A DNA stretch of 64,000 nucleotides from an uncultured Paraglaciecola sp. (GTDB taxonomy: Bacteria; Pseudomonadota; Gammaproteobacteria; Enterobacterales; Alteromonadaceae), in assembly GCF_937123705.1 (NCBI RefSeq), contig NZ_CAKZKO010000138.1, positions 1 to 64,000 on the forward strand. Reading direction: 5' to 3'. Below are positions 26,629 to 36,421 of the stretch, one piece after another; position 1 is the stretch's first letter, and the number at the start of each line of letters is the position of its first letter. The notes under the pieces are model-generated. The model was not told the DNA's origin. It made no database searches and worked only from the letters and a program-made list of their open reading frames with translations. The position numbers and the translations under genes are program-made.

Positions 26629-28008
26629 CTATGTTTGTTGCAACGCAATCCTGCCGGTTTTCACGGCTTGTTTAACCAGTTTTATTTCGGGTGCCAGTTT
26701 AAACAAGTCGCCATTCAGTCCGGTTAATCTGTTTGGTACATGACTTAACTTCGCCATCTGTGCATTGGCTTGTAAGTGTTCGATTTCACCGTGAGTAGGA
26801 ATGGCGATTTGTGGTTGTACCCAGTTATACATCTGCTTTAATTCTTCCTGACAAGGATGACCTGACGCATGAATAGGCATATCTGTATCGTCTGCCTGCA
26901 AGGTTTTAATGTTGCGCGCGGTGTAGGCTTTGATGAGGTTTTCGATAGACTCTTCGTTACCGGGGATCACTATCGAGCTAAATATCACTAAGTCGCCAGC
27001 TTCTAACGCTACACTTCGATAGGTATCTTTGGCTAACTGACTTAACGCGGCTCTTGGCTCACCTTGGCTGCCGGTTGCTACCGCTAAGACTTCGTTGGGT
27101 AATAAGTATCCGCAATTAAAAGCATCTAAAACCGGCAAGTCATCGGGCCAATGCCCTGTAGCTTTGGCGGCGCCTACTGTGTTTTGTAGCGAGCGACCAA
27201 ACAATGCAAAATAGCGCCCTGTTTCCTTGGCTATTTTGGCAAGGCTTATCAAGCGGGCAATATTACTGCTAAAACAACCTACTACCACCCGTCCTTCGGC
27301 ATTTTCAACGGCTTGTTTCAGCCCTTGGTAACATTGCAGCTCGGATACCGAATGCCCTTCACGAGTGGCGTTGGTTGAGTCGCATACCATGGCCAAAATA
27401 TCTTGCTTGGCTAACTGTTTAAAGGTGTGGGCATCAAAAGGTTTGTCGGTAACTGGGGCTAAATCAATTTTCCAATCTGCGGTATGAAACACATTGCCAG
27501 CGGGTGTTCTGATCACAAAAGCATGAGGTTCGGGCAATGAATGAGTAATCAACAGCCACTGTACATTAAACACACCAATATCGATGCGCTCACCCGTCGC
27601 GACTTCGATAATGGGGATATTGTCACCAAAACCATCTCTGGCGAGTTTTCGACGTAATATTTCAGCGGTATATTTGGTGGTATACACTGGGCACTTAAAG
27701 CGTCGCCACAAGTAAGGCAAGGCTCCGATGTGATCTTCGTGGGCATGGGTAATGACTATCCCAGCTAGCTGCTCTTTGCGTTGACTAATAAAAGATGGAT
27801 CGGCCGCCACCACATCGTGTTGATGTAAATTTAAGGTTTTAGCTTCGGCTTCTGTGCAAAGTGGCGCACTAAAAGTAATGCCACAGTCCATCATCAACCA
27901 TTGCCCAGCATGACCATACAAATTCATGTTCATGCCAATTTCACCGGTTCCGCCTAGAGGTAGAAACCAGAGATCTTTTTCACTTGGATTGAGAGTTTGG
28001 ATGGTCAT
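26629..28008 (-). CDS. RNase J-like metallo-beta-lactamase-fold nuclease
   Basis: A 459-residue protein with MBL and beta-CASP domains. The zinc motif THAHEDH has His 88, His 90, Asp 92 and His 93. CDSTNATREGHS, GCFSSNIARL and the later ASGHPCQEELKQM and IPTHGEIEHL are the characteristic RNase J/beta-CASP motifs. It is about 100 residues shorter than Gram-positive RNase J and lacks most of the C-terminal domain. Such short forms occur in several gammaproteobacteria alongside RNase E; their RNA targets are not well known. Confidence 0.88.
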   Translation of the reverse strand: MTIQTLNPSEKDLWFLPLGGTGEIGMNMNLYGHAGQWLMMDCGITFSAPLCTEAEAKTLNLHQHDVVAADPSFISQRKEQLAGIVITHAHEDHIGALPYLWRRFKCPVYTTKYTAEILRRKLARDGFGDNIPIIEVATGERIDIGVFNVQWLLITHSLPEPHAFVIRTPAGNVFHTADWKIDLAPVTDKPFDAHTFKQLAKQDILAMVCDSTNATREGHSVSELQCYQGLKQAVENAEGRVVVGCFSSNIARLISLAKIAKETGRYFALFGRSLQNTVGAAKATGHWPDDLPVLDAFNCGYLLPNEVLAVATGSQGEPRAALSQLAKDTYRSVALEAGDLVIFSSIVIPGNEESIENLIKAYTARNIKTLQADDTDMPIHASGHPCQEELKQMYNWVQPQIAIPTHGEIEHLQANAQMAKLSHVPNRLTGLNGDLFKLAPEIKLVKQAVKTGRIALQQT

Positions 28009-28069
28009 TTCCTAATGATAAATAAGGACAGGTCAACGAATAGCCAAAAGTTAGTGGATATTCGTTAGT

Positions 28070-28594
28070 TTAATCAGCCACAAATTCGGCTAAATCTTCA
28101 CCTAAACTTTTAACTGGCTTTTCAATTATCCGCCCGAGTTCGATATCGTCTTGCAACAAAATGATGGTAGGCGAGCTGACTAAATTGAATTTCTGATGCA
28201 AATTTGAAGGTTCTTCTTTATTGTAATTGACGCCATAAAGCGAAAGCTCCTGCAACTCGACGCCCGACAAATCTAACAATTTTAATAATCTAGGTACTTC
28301 GCGTTCACTGTCGTGACACCATGTTCCAAATAAAACCACTAACTTTTTTCCAGACAATTCAGCAACCGCGGCAATCTCTGCTGGGCTAGGTTGATAATTG
28401 TTATAACCAGAACGAAAGTGAGAATATTGCTCGATAAGGTGTTTTGCAGATATTTCTCCGGTAAATGGCCCTGAGCTTTTTGTATGTTGTTCTGTTGAAC
28501 CACACCCTAAAGAAGTCATGAATAAAAAGCTTAGGATAAGCAGTCGATAAATTGTGCTTGAAAGTCGTGTAACGTTTGCTGCTGCAACATTCAT
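28070..28594 (-). CDS. Thioredoxin-fold exported protein with a CxxS active site
   Basis: A 174-residue protein with an N-terminal hydrophobic segment (about 14-30). SLGC at 28-31 could be a lipobox, although Ser at -3 is unusual. The thioredoxin fold begins around residue 82 (KKLVVLFGTWCHDSEREVPRLLKLL) and ends with cis-Pro-containing VSSPTIILLQDD. The active site is CHDS (93-96): the second cysteine is replaced by Ser, so it should act as a monothiol protein rather than a normal dithiol oxidoreductase. It lies 61 bases downstream of the RNase J-like gene on the same strand. Confidence 0.75.
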   Translation of the reverse strand: MNVAAANVTRLSSTIYRLLILSFLFMTSLGCGSTEQHTKSSGPFTGEISAKHLIEQYSHFRSGYNNYQPSPAEIAAVAELSGKKLVVLFGTWCHDSEREVPRLLKLLDLSGVELQELSLYGVNYNKEEPSNLHQKFNLVSSPTIILLQDDIELGRIIEKPVKSLGEDLAEFVAD

Positions 28595-28722
28595 TAATTT
28601 AAAAATCCATTAGATTGTTATACTTTTTAGACATTCTAATCGAATCACCGCCATTAAACTTCAGTCTGTGACTTCTTTTATATCTAAATACTTAATTAAC
28701 CCGAACTCGGGATAATTATAAT

Positions 28723-29148
28723 TTAAGGGCTGCTTTCTGGATTTATCAAAACATTGAGCATCCACTGCACACCAAATTTATCCGTCAGCATTCCAAACCG
28801 GGCATTCCAAAAAGTTTGCTGTAACGGCATAACTATTGAACCACCCACAGCTAACTTGTCGAATAATTCAATTTGTTCCTCAGTTGAGTCCATTTGCAGA
28901 TTTAAATGAATGTTATTGCCTAGGTTGACCCCATCTTCACCTTGACCATCTGTGGCCATAAAAATGACTCCTTGGGATTTAAATTCGGCATGCATAACAT
29001 TATCTTTTATTTCTGGTGGAATGCCGTCAATACTTGCACTTGCAAAGGTTTGTATGGCCACTTCAGCATCCCGAAAACAGCTTTGGTAAAAATCTAGTGC
29101 TGCTTGGCACTGACCATTAAAATTTATGTAAGGAATAAGTTGTTTCAT
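28723..29148 (-). CDS. VOC-fold protein, PhnB-like
   Basis: A 141-residue glyoxalase/bleomycin-resistance-fold protein. The opening KQLIPYINFNGQCQAALDFYQSCF and the later WNARFGMLTDKFGVQWMLN are the PhnB/DUF1428-like signature, with the metal-binding pattern partly conserved (His in MHAEF, Glu absent at the expected place). Function unknown; often a small-molecule-binding or lyase-like protein. Six bases separate it from the upstream MBL gene, so they may be cotranscribed. Confidence 0.85.
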   Translation of the reverse strand: MKQLIPYINFNGQCQAALDFYQSCFRDAEVAIQTFASASIDGIPPEIKDNVMHAEFKSQGVIFMATDGQGEDGVNLGNNIHLNLQMDSTEEQIELFDKLAVGGSIVMPLQQTFWNARFGMLTDKFGVQWMLNVLINPESSP

Positions 29149-29154
29149 AATGTA

Positions 29155-29976
29155 TTAATGCTCGTGAGAGTTTTTAATTATGCGTTTTTCACCCGGTCTA
29201 GAAAAGTAATCTTTGCCACTGGATTTTAAACTATTTGGTACTTGAGTCGGAACATGAATGCCTACACTTTGTTTAACATTCAAGATGTCGGACAAAATAT
29301 CATTACCCTCTGCCGATAAGTAAAACCAATATGGGGGAAATGCGGTATTACTTATACGCTTATGCCAGTGATCTTTGTATTTAATGTAGTGCTCATCGTC
29401 AGGATCAGCATCTCCTAAATGCATGACAGTGACTTGATTGTCTTGCTCTTTAAGGGTCACTCTAAACACTATATTTTCCACCTCTGCACGAGCTGGCCAA
29501 CCGGCATGAGGAATACGCACCGCTTCGATCAATAAGTCCGCTACTTTTAAAGTTTGAGGTGGCTGATCAAAAACCAAGTTAACACTGACTAGTTGTGACT
29601 CTATTGCCTTAGCTCCATTTAATAGTCTGATTGCATTCACCGCCTGTTGCGGCGCAACTAACTTAGTTTTCGAATGTTTTAACAAATACTTCAGTACATC
29701 TTCGGCAGAAAAATGGTCGTCATGGGCATGACTGATCACAATGGCATCTAAGTTATCAAAGGGCGGCCGAGCATCAAAAATGGCTTGTCTGGTTTCTTTT
29801 GGCACCAACTGATAAGTGCCAAAATCTCTATGAAAAAAGGGATCGAACAGCACTTTCTGATTGCCATTTACAATGAGTACCGCTTCGTTCGCAACATAGG
29901 TAGCACTTGCCTGGTGAGCAAATACCTTTGAGTGACTGCAAGCTATTAAACACAATAAAAAAATTAGTCGATTCAT
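29155..29976 (-). CDS. Exported MBL-fold hydrolase
   Basis: A 273-residue metallo-beta-lactamase-fold protein (UlaG/beta-lactamase-like). A signal peptide at 1-21 contains LIAC, which may make it a lipoprotein. The metal motif is ISHAHDDHFSAED, with a second His in RIPHAGWP and an Asp in HLGDADPDD. It is probably a periplasmic hydrolase; the substrate is unknown. It is divergent from the PhoD-like gene and precedes the VOC gene by six bases. Confidence 0.82.
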   Translation of the reverse strand: MNRLIFLLCLIACSHSKVFAHQASATYVANEAVLIVNGNQKVLFDPFFHRDFGTYQLVPKETRQAIFDARPPFDNLDAIVISHAHDDHFSAEDVLKYLLKHSKTKLVAPQQAVNAIRLLNGAKAIESQLVSVNLVFDQPPQTLKVADLLIEAVRIPHAGWPARAEVENIVFRVTLKEQDNQVTVMHLGDADPDDEHYIKYKDHWHKRISNTAFPPYWFYLSAEGNDILSDILNVKQSVGIHVPTQVPNSLKSSGKDYFSRPGEKRIIKNSHEH

Positions 29977-30082
29977 ATGCCTTACCTTTTAAGCTGTTTT
30001 GGCCTATTTATTGTAATTCATCCTAACATTAACTTTATTCCCTTCTATGCTTAATTCGCTGCTTTCAAACAAGGATCTCAAA

Positions 30083-31561
30083 ATGCACACCATCGAATTA
30101 CCCACTAATACTTCCCAGTGGAGCCTAGTGTTTCATAAAGTCACCGCAACCTCGGTTGAGCTGTGGGCAGGAACTCTATTTGGCACCTTACGAAAGCCCA
30201 AACTTGCGAGGTTAGTAGTGAGCTTAAATGACAAAGAAGTGCATCGCGAAGATATCTCCCTTAAGCAATGGCAACGGCCATTTAATAGAATGAGTCAACG
30301 TTTTTATGATTCAAGATTAGTCACTGGGTTACAAGCAGGTCTGGGTTATAAAGTCGATTTTTACCAACGATTAGAAGGAGAAGAACATCAAGGTTTAGAT
30401 CAGTGGCAATTGTTACGAAGTGGAACATTTTCAACATTGCCAATCGCCTTATCTAGCAATAAAAATCATGCCTTTACGGTGGCACTAAGTAGTTGTTTTT
30501 ATGAGCATCGAGATTCAGGGCAGGCTGCTCGTGCCTTTAAGGCCTTATACGAACGCGGTGCTGAATCAGTTAAACCAGATATTAAATTTATGGTGGGCGA
30601 CCAAGTGTATTTGGATATTGGATTGGACTCTCTGTCACCGCTTACCAACGAAGTGCGCCAACGAGTGGCAGAGGATTACGCTAAACATTGGCAAGCATTA
30701 GGCAGTATGTTGGCACGTGGTGGCGCTTGGATGTTGCCTGATGATCATGAGTTTTGGAATGACTATCCGTTTTATGATGGCCTGTTACCAACCTTGTTTA
30801 TGTTGAAAATACGCAAAATTCGCAATGCTTGGAAAGGCGCTTCGCGAGACGGTGTTTTGAATGTGCAGCAAAGTAGCAAGGTAGATATTTTTGAGATTGG
30901 TAGCGACTTGTCATTCTGTGTAGCCGATTTACGCTCCTATCGCAGCAAAACCCAGTTTATTGATAATCAGGGCTTTGAACAAATGATAACTTGGGCCGAA
31001 GAGCTCACCAAGCCGGGTGTGTTGGTTATTCCTCAAGTGTTGCTTGCTGAAAAAAACAAATTGGAACGCAATTTACTGAGCTTCAAAAAACAATATTCAC
31101 AGCTAATTACAGCTATGGCCAGCACGGGTCACGATATAGTGGTGATGTCGGGTGATGTGCATTTTGGCCGAATCGCCCAAGTGAAAATGGGAGAAAATGG
31201 CGGTCAGTTGATTGAAGTCGTGTCCTCACCCATGTCGAATTTAACTGGGTTAAATAGCTTAGCCTCAGACAAAGCCAAAAAAACGCCTAAACAGTTTCCT
31301 GATCCCAACGAAATTAAAATACCCAACATTGAACCTCAAACTGTGCAATATGACAAAAATTTTAACGTTCTTACTAAAAAGGGATTTCCGTTATCTGCTT
31401 ATTGGAGAGAAAGAACCCGTGAGCATTTTATGACGGTCAGTTTTCACAAAAATGCTAAGAGTGTGGGTATGTCGGTGCAAGCCTGGCGAATTCGTCAACA
31501 AGACAAGAACAGATTACCAGTTGAAGACTTTAAACAAGCTTTTAGCATTAAATTAAAGTGA
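30083..31561 (+). CDS. PhoD-like alkaline phosphatase/metallophosphoesterase
   Basis: A 492-residue protein without a signal peptide. The PhoD-type pattern is present: FTVALSSCFYEHRDSGQAA, IKFMVGDQVYLDIG, the strongly conserved LPDDHEFWNDYP (metal-site Asp/Asp/His/Glu) and VVMSGDVHFGRIAQV with the late His. ATG 30083 is chosen over the start at 30047 because AAGGA lies upstream and the family begins near here. Lack of a Tat or Sec signal suggests a cytosolic phosphodiesterase/phosphatase, unlike classical secreted PhoD. Confidence 0.88.
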   Translation: MHTIELPTNTSQWSLVFHKVTATSVELWAGTLFGTLRKPKLARLVVSLNDKEVHREDISLKQWQRPFNRMSQRFYDSRLVTGLQAGLGYKVDFYQRLEGEEHQGLDQWQLLRSGTFSTLPIALSSNKNHAFTVALSSCFYEHRDSGQAARAFKALYERGAESVKPDIKFMVGDQVYLDIGLDSLSPLTNEVRQRVAEDYAKHWQALGSMLARGGAWMLPDDHEFWNDYPFYDGLLPTLFMLKIRKIRNAWKGASRDGVLNVQQSSKVDIFEIGSDLSFCVADLRSYRSKTQFIDNQGFEQMITWAEELTKPGVLVIPQVLLAEKNKLERNLLSFKKQYSQLITAMASTGHDIVVMSGDVHFGRIAQVKMGENGGQLIEVVSSPMSNLTGLNSLASDKAKKTPKQFPDPNEIKIPNIEPQTVQYDKNFNVLTKKGFPLSAYWRERTREHFMTVSFHKNAKSVGMSVQAWRIRQQDKNRLPVEDFKQAFSIKLK

Positions 31562-31577
31562 TACCAATAAAACTGAA

Positions 31578-31604
31578 GCAATGGGCTGGTCTACAACCCA
31601 TTGC
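31578..31604. terminator. Bidirectional hairpin between convergent genes
   Basis: GCAATGGG (31578-31585) pairs perfectly with CCCATTGC (31597-31604). It stands midway between the stops at 31561 and 31625 of the converging PhoD-like and OmpA-like genes. Confidence 0.6.
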
Positions 31605-31624
31605 CTTAACTAAATTTTAGTTAT

Positions 31625-32254
31625 TTAGCTTTGTAAGGGAATGATGCGAAGTTCGACCCTTCTATTTTGTTGGCGACCTTGAGCATTACCATTATTTGCG
31701 ATAGGTTGAGTTTCACCCAATCCTAGGGTTTGAAGCCGGTTTGCATTTACATTTGTCCCTTGTAAATAGTTAGCTACGCTATTAGCTCGTTGCATAGATA
31801 ATTGCGAGTTATAACTAGCATCCCCCACTGAATCAGTGTGACCTTCAATACTTAGCTTGGTTTTATCGTAACGATTTAACACTTTTGCCACATCTTCTAA
31901 GACTGGATAAAATCCGGTTACTAATACTGCACTGTCGTTAGGAAAGGTTATATTTCCAGGAATAGATAATCGGATATTGTCTCCTTCTCGATACACTTCA
32001 ACCCCACTATCTGCGAGTTCATCGCGAAACTCTTGTTCCTGTTTGTCCATATAACTACCGATTGCGCTACCAGCCAATGCACCAAGTGCAGCGCCCCACA
32101 CATAACGTTTTTTATCATTATCACCCGTACCTTTCCCAGCTAATGCACCAAGTACAGCACCTATACCAGCCCCTTTCTGAGTATTGCTGGCATTAGAGGC
32201 ACATCCAGAAAATATAAAAGTAGATAAGGCTAGTGCAATAATTGTCTTTTTCAT
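31625..32254 (-). CDS. OmpA-family outer membrane lipoprotein (YiaD-like)
   Basis: A 209-residue lipoprotein. The signal peptide ends in FSGC (Cys 18). A glycine-zipper region follows (GAGIGAVLGALAG and GAALGALAGSAIGSYM, about 28-68), then the OmpA C-terminal peptidoglycan-binding domain (about 90-205) with LSIEGHTDSVGDASYNSQLSMQRANSVANYL and the final GRQQNRRVELRI. The order is that of E. coli YiaD. It anchors the outer membrane to peptidoglycan. GAGG precedes the ATG. Confidence 0.93.
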   Translation of the reverse strand: MKKTIIALALSTFIFSGCASNASNTQKGAGIGAVLGALAGKGTGDNDKKRYVWGAALGALAGSAIGSYMDKQEQEFRDELADSGVEVYREGDNIRLSIPGNITFPNDSAVLVTGFYPVLEDVAKVLNRYDKTKLSIEGHTDSVGDASYNSQLSMQRANSVANYLQGTNVNANRLQTLGLGETQPIANNGNAQGRQQNRRVELRIIPLQS

Positions 32255-32581
32255 TTTTAATCCTCGACCATATTAATAAGTTTCATTACTTTAGGTGCAC
32301 AAACCATTCCAATCTAATGGACAGATAGAATTAAATTTTTACCTATTCTTCAATATGTTAAAGAACATCACTGGCAATTAAGTTATTTATTAGGTCTTGA
32401 AATTAGCAAACTAAATATTTTTTACATTGATAGTGTAAAATTTACCTGCCCTAAAACATTGTTAGCACATCTCGAACTAAATGGCTGCTATGGTGAGATA
32501 TTCAAATTTAGCCTTTGTATGTAAAGGTTATAGTGTTTAACATCTTCATAGAAAACATCCACACTTAGGAAAAGGGCATCC
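32255..32581. other. Intergenic region between divergent OmpA-like and CvpA-like genes
   Basis: An AT-rich 327-base stretch that must hold both promoters. I see no ORF, repeat or strong dyad, and no -10/-35 pair good enough to name. Confidence 0.4.
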
Positions 32582-33529
32582 ATGATTGGTATTATTTTAT
32601 TTTCAATAATCTTACTTTACTTCATTTACCGGGGCTATCGATTAGGCCTTGGCTTAGTGTTAGCAAGGCTTGCCAGCCTAATTGGGGCGTATTTTATTGC
32701 TGTCACTTACGCGCCTGAAGGTGCAACACTATTGACCAAACAAACTGGTATAGAGGGCCTTGCCGCATTTTTTATTGCTGGCTTTGCGATATTCATTGTG
32801 AGCGCTATTGTTATTTCGATTGTTCTTAGAATCATCATTCATATAGTTAGTAAAGCCACCGAAGGTAAATCCAAGTTACCCATTCCTGGTGCACTGGCTA
32901 ACGGTGTAATTGGGGTTTATGTGGGTTTAGCCGTGGTTTGGGTTGCCAATATGGCCAATACAGCCATCACCGATGCTGAATTACCTGCTGATAACATTGT
33001 GAATAACTGGTCGCAAAAATTAATGGCTGGTTCGATAGATTCTGTTCTGTCACAACAATTCCCCAAAACCCCACAATTGGTTGGTGTGGCGTCTTACGCC
33101 CTCAAAAATCCAGCTCAAAGTGTAAAAGATGGTATTTATCTAGCCAATGACTCCGATGTGCAGCGTTTAGTAAACAGCAAAAAAATCAGCCGTATGGTAG
33201 CTAAAAAAGACGTATTAGGCTTAATGACCGCCAGCGAAATCAATGCAGTGCTTGATGACAAAACCGTACAGCGCATTTTAGAAGGCACCAATGTGTTAGG
33301 CGATGTGGATGTAACCGACAAAACTGCGGTCAAAATGCGCATGACACAAGAAGTGATGACTACATTGGCCCGTGTTGAAATGGTTAAGCATAACCCTAGA
33401 TTTAAACAACTGAGCAACGATCCAGAACTCAATCGCATGGTAAGAAAAAATGACGTAATGGGTTTACTCAACAGCCCTAAAGTCAAAGAGATGGCGCAAA
33501 TTGTTATGGATTCGGGGATAATAAAATAA
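32582..33529 (+). CDS. CvpA-like membrane protein
   Basis: A 315-residue protein. The first 125 residues hold four hydrophobic helices with the CvpA pattern (FIYRGYRLGLGLVLARLASLIGAYFIA near the N-terminus). The remaining 190 residues are cytosolic or periplasmic and contain repeated helical units with VNSKKISRMVAKKDVLGLM, LSNDPELNRMVRKNDVMGLL and similar, suggesting an internal duplication. CvpA proteins affect colicin V production and envelope homeostasis; the extended C-terminus is not part of the canonical family. Confidence 0.75.
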   Translation: MIGIILFSIILLYFIYRGYRLGLGLVLARLASLIGAYFIAVTYAPEGATLLTKQTGIEGLAAFFIAGFAIFIVSAIVISIVLRIIIHIVSKATEGKSKLPIPGALANGVIGVYVGLAVVWVANMANTAITDAELPADNIVNNWSQKLMAGSIDSVLSQQFPKTPQLVGVASYALKNPAQSVKDGIYLANDSDVQRLVNSKKISRMVAKKDVLGLMTASEINAVLDDKTVQRILEGTNVLGDVDVTDKTAVKMRMTQEVMTTLARVEMVKHNPRFKQLSNDPELNRMVRKNDVMGLLNSPKVKEMAQIVMDSGIIK

Positions 33530-33560
33530 GCAAAAGTTTAAGGGCTGTCGCTTTAAATAC

Positions 33561-33710
33561 TTAAGAGCCGAAAGCGACAATTGGCTCAATATCTACGTTT
33601 GGACGGTTAGCCGATAAGTCATAAATAGACTGTAAGTTAAGCCAAAATTCTGGGGTTGTTGACAAGGCCTTAGATAACAACCAAGCCGTGTCAGGTGTAA
33701 CCCCTCGTTT
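33561..33710 (-). pseudogene. Remnant of a HigA-type antitoxin gene
   Basis: The minus strand from 33710 to the TAA at 33561 encodes KRGVTPDTAWLLSKALS and PEFWLNLQSIYDL, the conserved C-terminal half of HigA/VapI-type antitoxins (kRGvTPDTAlrLa..fgtspeFWLNLQ). Only about 49 residues remain. The N-terminal half of the helix-turn-helix and any start codon are missing, and the fragment begins directly, in frame, after the stop codon of the upstream quinohemoprotein gene. No HigB toxin is adjacent. It is a relic of a lost toxin-antitoxin module. Confidence 0.8.
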
Positions 33711-35822
33711 TCACTCACTATTCGCCACAGAAATCACATAAGCTCTAATCGCCTCTGCTGTTTCTGCATCAAATCTTTTGCTGAAATTAGGCATGCCTTG
33801 CTGAGCTAAAGCGCCTTCTATTACCACCGCTTTCCACGCTTGTTTACTACTGGTTATGGCAGAGTATCTAAGGTTTGGGATCAACCCCGAAGAATAAGCT
33901 AGTGCGCCATGACACACTAAGCAATTATTGGCGAAAGCCCGTGCTCCTTTTGCAAGAGTCTCATCAGATACCTCTAACATTTTTGGAGGTTCGGGGGTTT
34001 CAAAGTTATCGACTAGCAATGGGGGTAAGGCATTCTTTGCGCCGAGTTTAAATACCAGCACTCTACCCACATTTGCTTGACTGCCCGTTGGGAACACCCC
34101 AGCAGAACTCAATACATAGGAGCCACCCCAACCCGATGCAATGGCCACAAATTGTTCACCATCTAACTCATAAGTAATAGGGGCAGCGACCACACCTGTT
34201 TGAGTATAGAAGCGCCATTTTTGCTCGCCGGTCAGCGCATCATAAGCCCCAAAATGTGCATCGGCTGTACCTTGAAAAACTAAACCTCCAGAGGTTGATA
34301 ATACCCCGCCATTCCAAGGGCCTTGGTGTTCGACAGTCCAAGCGGCTTTTTGCGCAATAGGATCCCAAGCCAATAAACGCCCTTTTAGCATGGACTTTAA
34401 TGCCTTAATGGTGGCTTTATCGTTGGGTAAATCGCCAAACTCTGTGCCGGTATTCCAAAAGCCATTGGTATTTTTGTAGTCTTCTTGATGCACAAATGCG
34501 TGAGGCGCTTCTTGCGCTGGGATATACACTAACCCCGTATCAGGGCTGTACGACATAGGATGCCAATTATGTGCACCTAGAGGGCCAGGTAGTTGCATAT
34601 TGGGTGCTTTACCTACAAAACGCGCTTCTGGGGTTTCTACTGGACGACCCGTAGTTTCATCAATATGCGTAGCCCATGTAACAGGTACAAAATTTTTGGC
34701 CGAAATAAACTCGCCCGTTGCGCGATCAAGCACATAAAAGAAACCATTTTTAGGGGCTTGCATAATGACGTTTCGCATCACACCATCAATCTTTAAGTCT
34801 GCTAAAATCATATGCTGGGTAGCGGTGTAATCCCAACTTTCCGCCGGTGTGGTTTGGTAGTGCCACACGTATTCACCGGTATCAGGCCGCAGCGCAACAA
34901 TAGAGGACAAAAACAAGTTATCACCGCCATCAGGGCTACGAATAGCATGATTCCAAGGTGTGCCGTTACCTACTCCAACGTATAACAAATCCAACTTCGG
35001 ATCATAAGCCATCGAGTCCCAAGCGGTGCCTCCGCCACCCGCGGCCCAATATTTACCGGTCCAAGTTTTAGCCGCCATTTCCATAGTGGCATTTTCAAAA
35101 CCATCGGCCGGATTGCCAGGAACAGTATAAAAACGCCATAACTGATTGCCGTTTTCTACATCATATGCGGAGATATATCCCCGCACACCCAACTCAGCAC
35201 CGCCATTACCAATCAACACCTTGCCTTTTACAATGCGCGGAGCACCAGTAATAGTGTAAGGGTAAGTTTTATCAATGGTATTGATATCCCAGTTTTTAGC
35301 CCCTGTTTTTGCATCGAGAGAAATCAAACGGCCATCAATAGTGGCGGTAAACACCGCATCTCCCCAAATAGCTACGCCGCGATTAACGGCATCACAACAT
35401 GCTTTTCCGGCTTGCTCTTTATCCACTACGGGATCAAATTGCCAAATTTGCTTACCCGTTCTAGCATCAAGGGCATGCACAATATTCCACGTGGATGTGA
35501 CGTACATCATACCGTTATGTACTATTGGCGTAGCTTCAATGCCGCGACTGGTACCCAAATCATAAGACCACAGCAAGCCCAAGTCGGCCACATTTTTGGT
35601 ATTAATGGCTTGTAGTGGCGAATGCCGCTGCTCTGAATAAGTACGCCCATGAGATAACCAGCCAGAATCATCTGCTTGGATAATGGTATTAGAAGTGACT
35701 AAATTTGCCTCTGCGCGTATTTTTGAATCCGCTGCTAGTGGTTTTTGCGCCACAGATTCACTTCGATCACAGCCACAAAGAAAAATTAAAGATAATGATA
35801 AAAACGTGAGAATTTTATACAT
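33711..35822 (-). CDS. PQQ-dependent quinohemoprotein alcohol dehydrogenase
   Basis: A 703-residue periplasmic dehydrogenase with an eight-bladed propeller and a C-terminal cytochrome c domain. The N-terminus has a lipobox-like LCGC (Cys 18). Adjacent cysteines 142-143 (GKACCDAVNRG) form the unusual disulfide ring over PQQ. Propeller tryptophan-docking motifs recur (ALDARTGKQIWQF, YDVENGNQLWRF, YDALTGEQKWRF). Heme c is bound by CLVCH near residue 640. It oxidises primary alcohols or similar substrates and passes electrons to a cytochrome. ATG 35822 follows AAGG. No PQQ synthesis genes are in the window. Confidence 0.92.
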   Translation of the reverse strand: MYKILTFLSLSLIFLCGCDRSESVAQKPLAADSKIRAEANLVTSNTIIQADDSGWLSHGRTYSEQRHSPLQAINTKNVADLGLLWSYDLGTSRGIEATPIVHNGMMYVTSTWNIVHALDARTGKQIWQFDPVVDKEQAGKACCDAVNRGVAIWGDAVFTATIDGRLISLDAKTGAKNWDINTIDKTYPYTITGAPRIVKGKVLIGNGGAELGVRGYISAYDVENGNQLWRFYTVPGNPADGFENATMEMAAKTWTGKYWAAGGGGTAWDSMAYDPKLDLLYVGVGNGTPWNHAIRSPDGGDNLFLSSIVALRPDTGEYVWHYQTTPAESWDYTATQHMILADLKIDGVMRNVIMQAPKNGFFYVLDRATGEFISAKNFVPVTWATHIDETTGRPVETPEARFVGKAPNMQLPGPLGAHNWHPMSYSPDTGLVYIPAQEAPHAFVHQEDYKNTNGFWNTGTEFGDLPNDKATIKALKSMLKGRLLAWDPIAQKAAWTVEHQGPWNGGVLSTSGGLVFQGTADAHFGAYDALTGEQKWRFYTQTGVVAAPITYELDGEQFVAIASGWGGSYVLSSAGVFPTGSQANVGRVLVFKLGAKNALPPLLVDNFETPEPPKMLEVSDETLAKGARAFANNCLVCHGALAYSSGLIPNLRYSAITSSKQAWKAVVIEGALAQQGMPNFSKRFDAETAEAIRAYVISVANSE

Positions 35823-36005
35823 AACCACCTTCTATTTTTTGGGAACGATTGGATTTCGATCTATTTATCCTAATTTCTGAACAAATAGCGATATTGATGA
35901 CAACCATACTGATACGAAAAATTGGCAACAGCAAATTTATTTCACTGTAGCAATTTTTGTAGCACTTAATCTCAAGAATAGAGATAAGCATTTTAAAAAC
36001 AATGA

Positions 36006-36372
<367 letters not shown>

Positions 36373-36381
36373 CGGTGGCGG

Positions 36382-36410
36382 ATTTTACGCAGGTTATGAC
36401 GTAGATACAA
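36382..36410 (-). promoter_or_regulatory. rnpB promoter
   Basis: On the minus strand TTGTAT (36410-36405) and TAAAAT (36387-36382) are 17 bases apart. The -10 lies nine bases before the RNase P RNA 5' end, just where a transcription start would be expected. Confidence 0.75.
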
Positions 36411-36421
36411 TCACTATCCTG

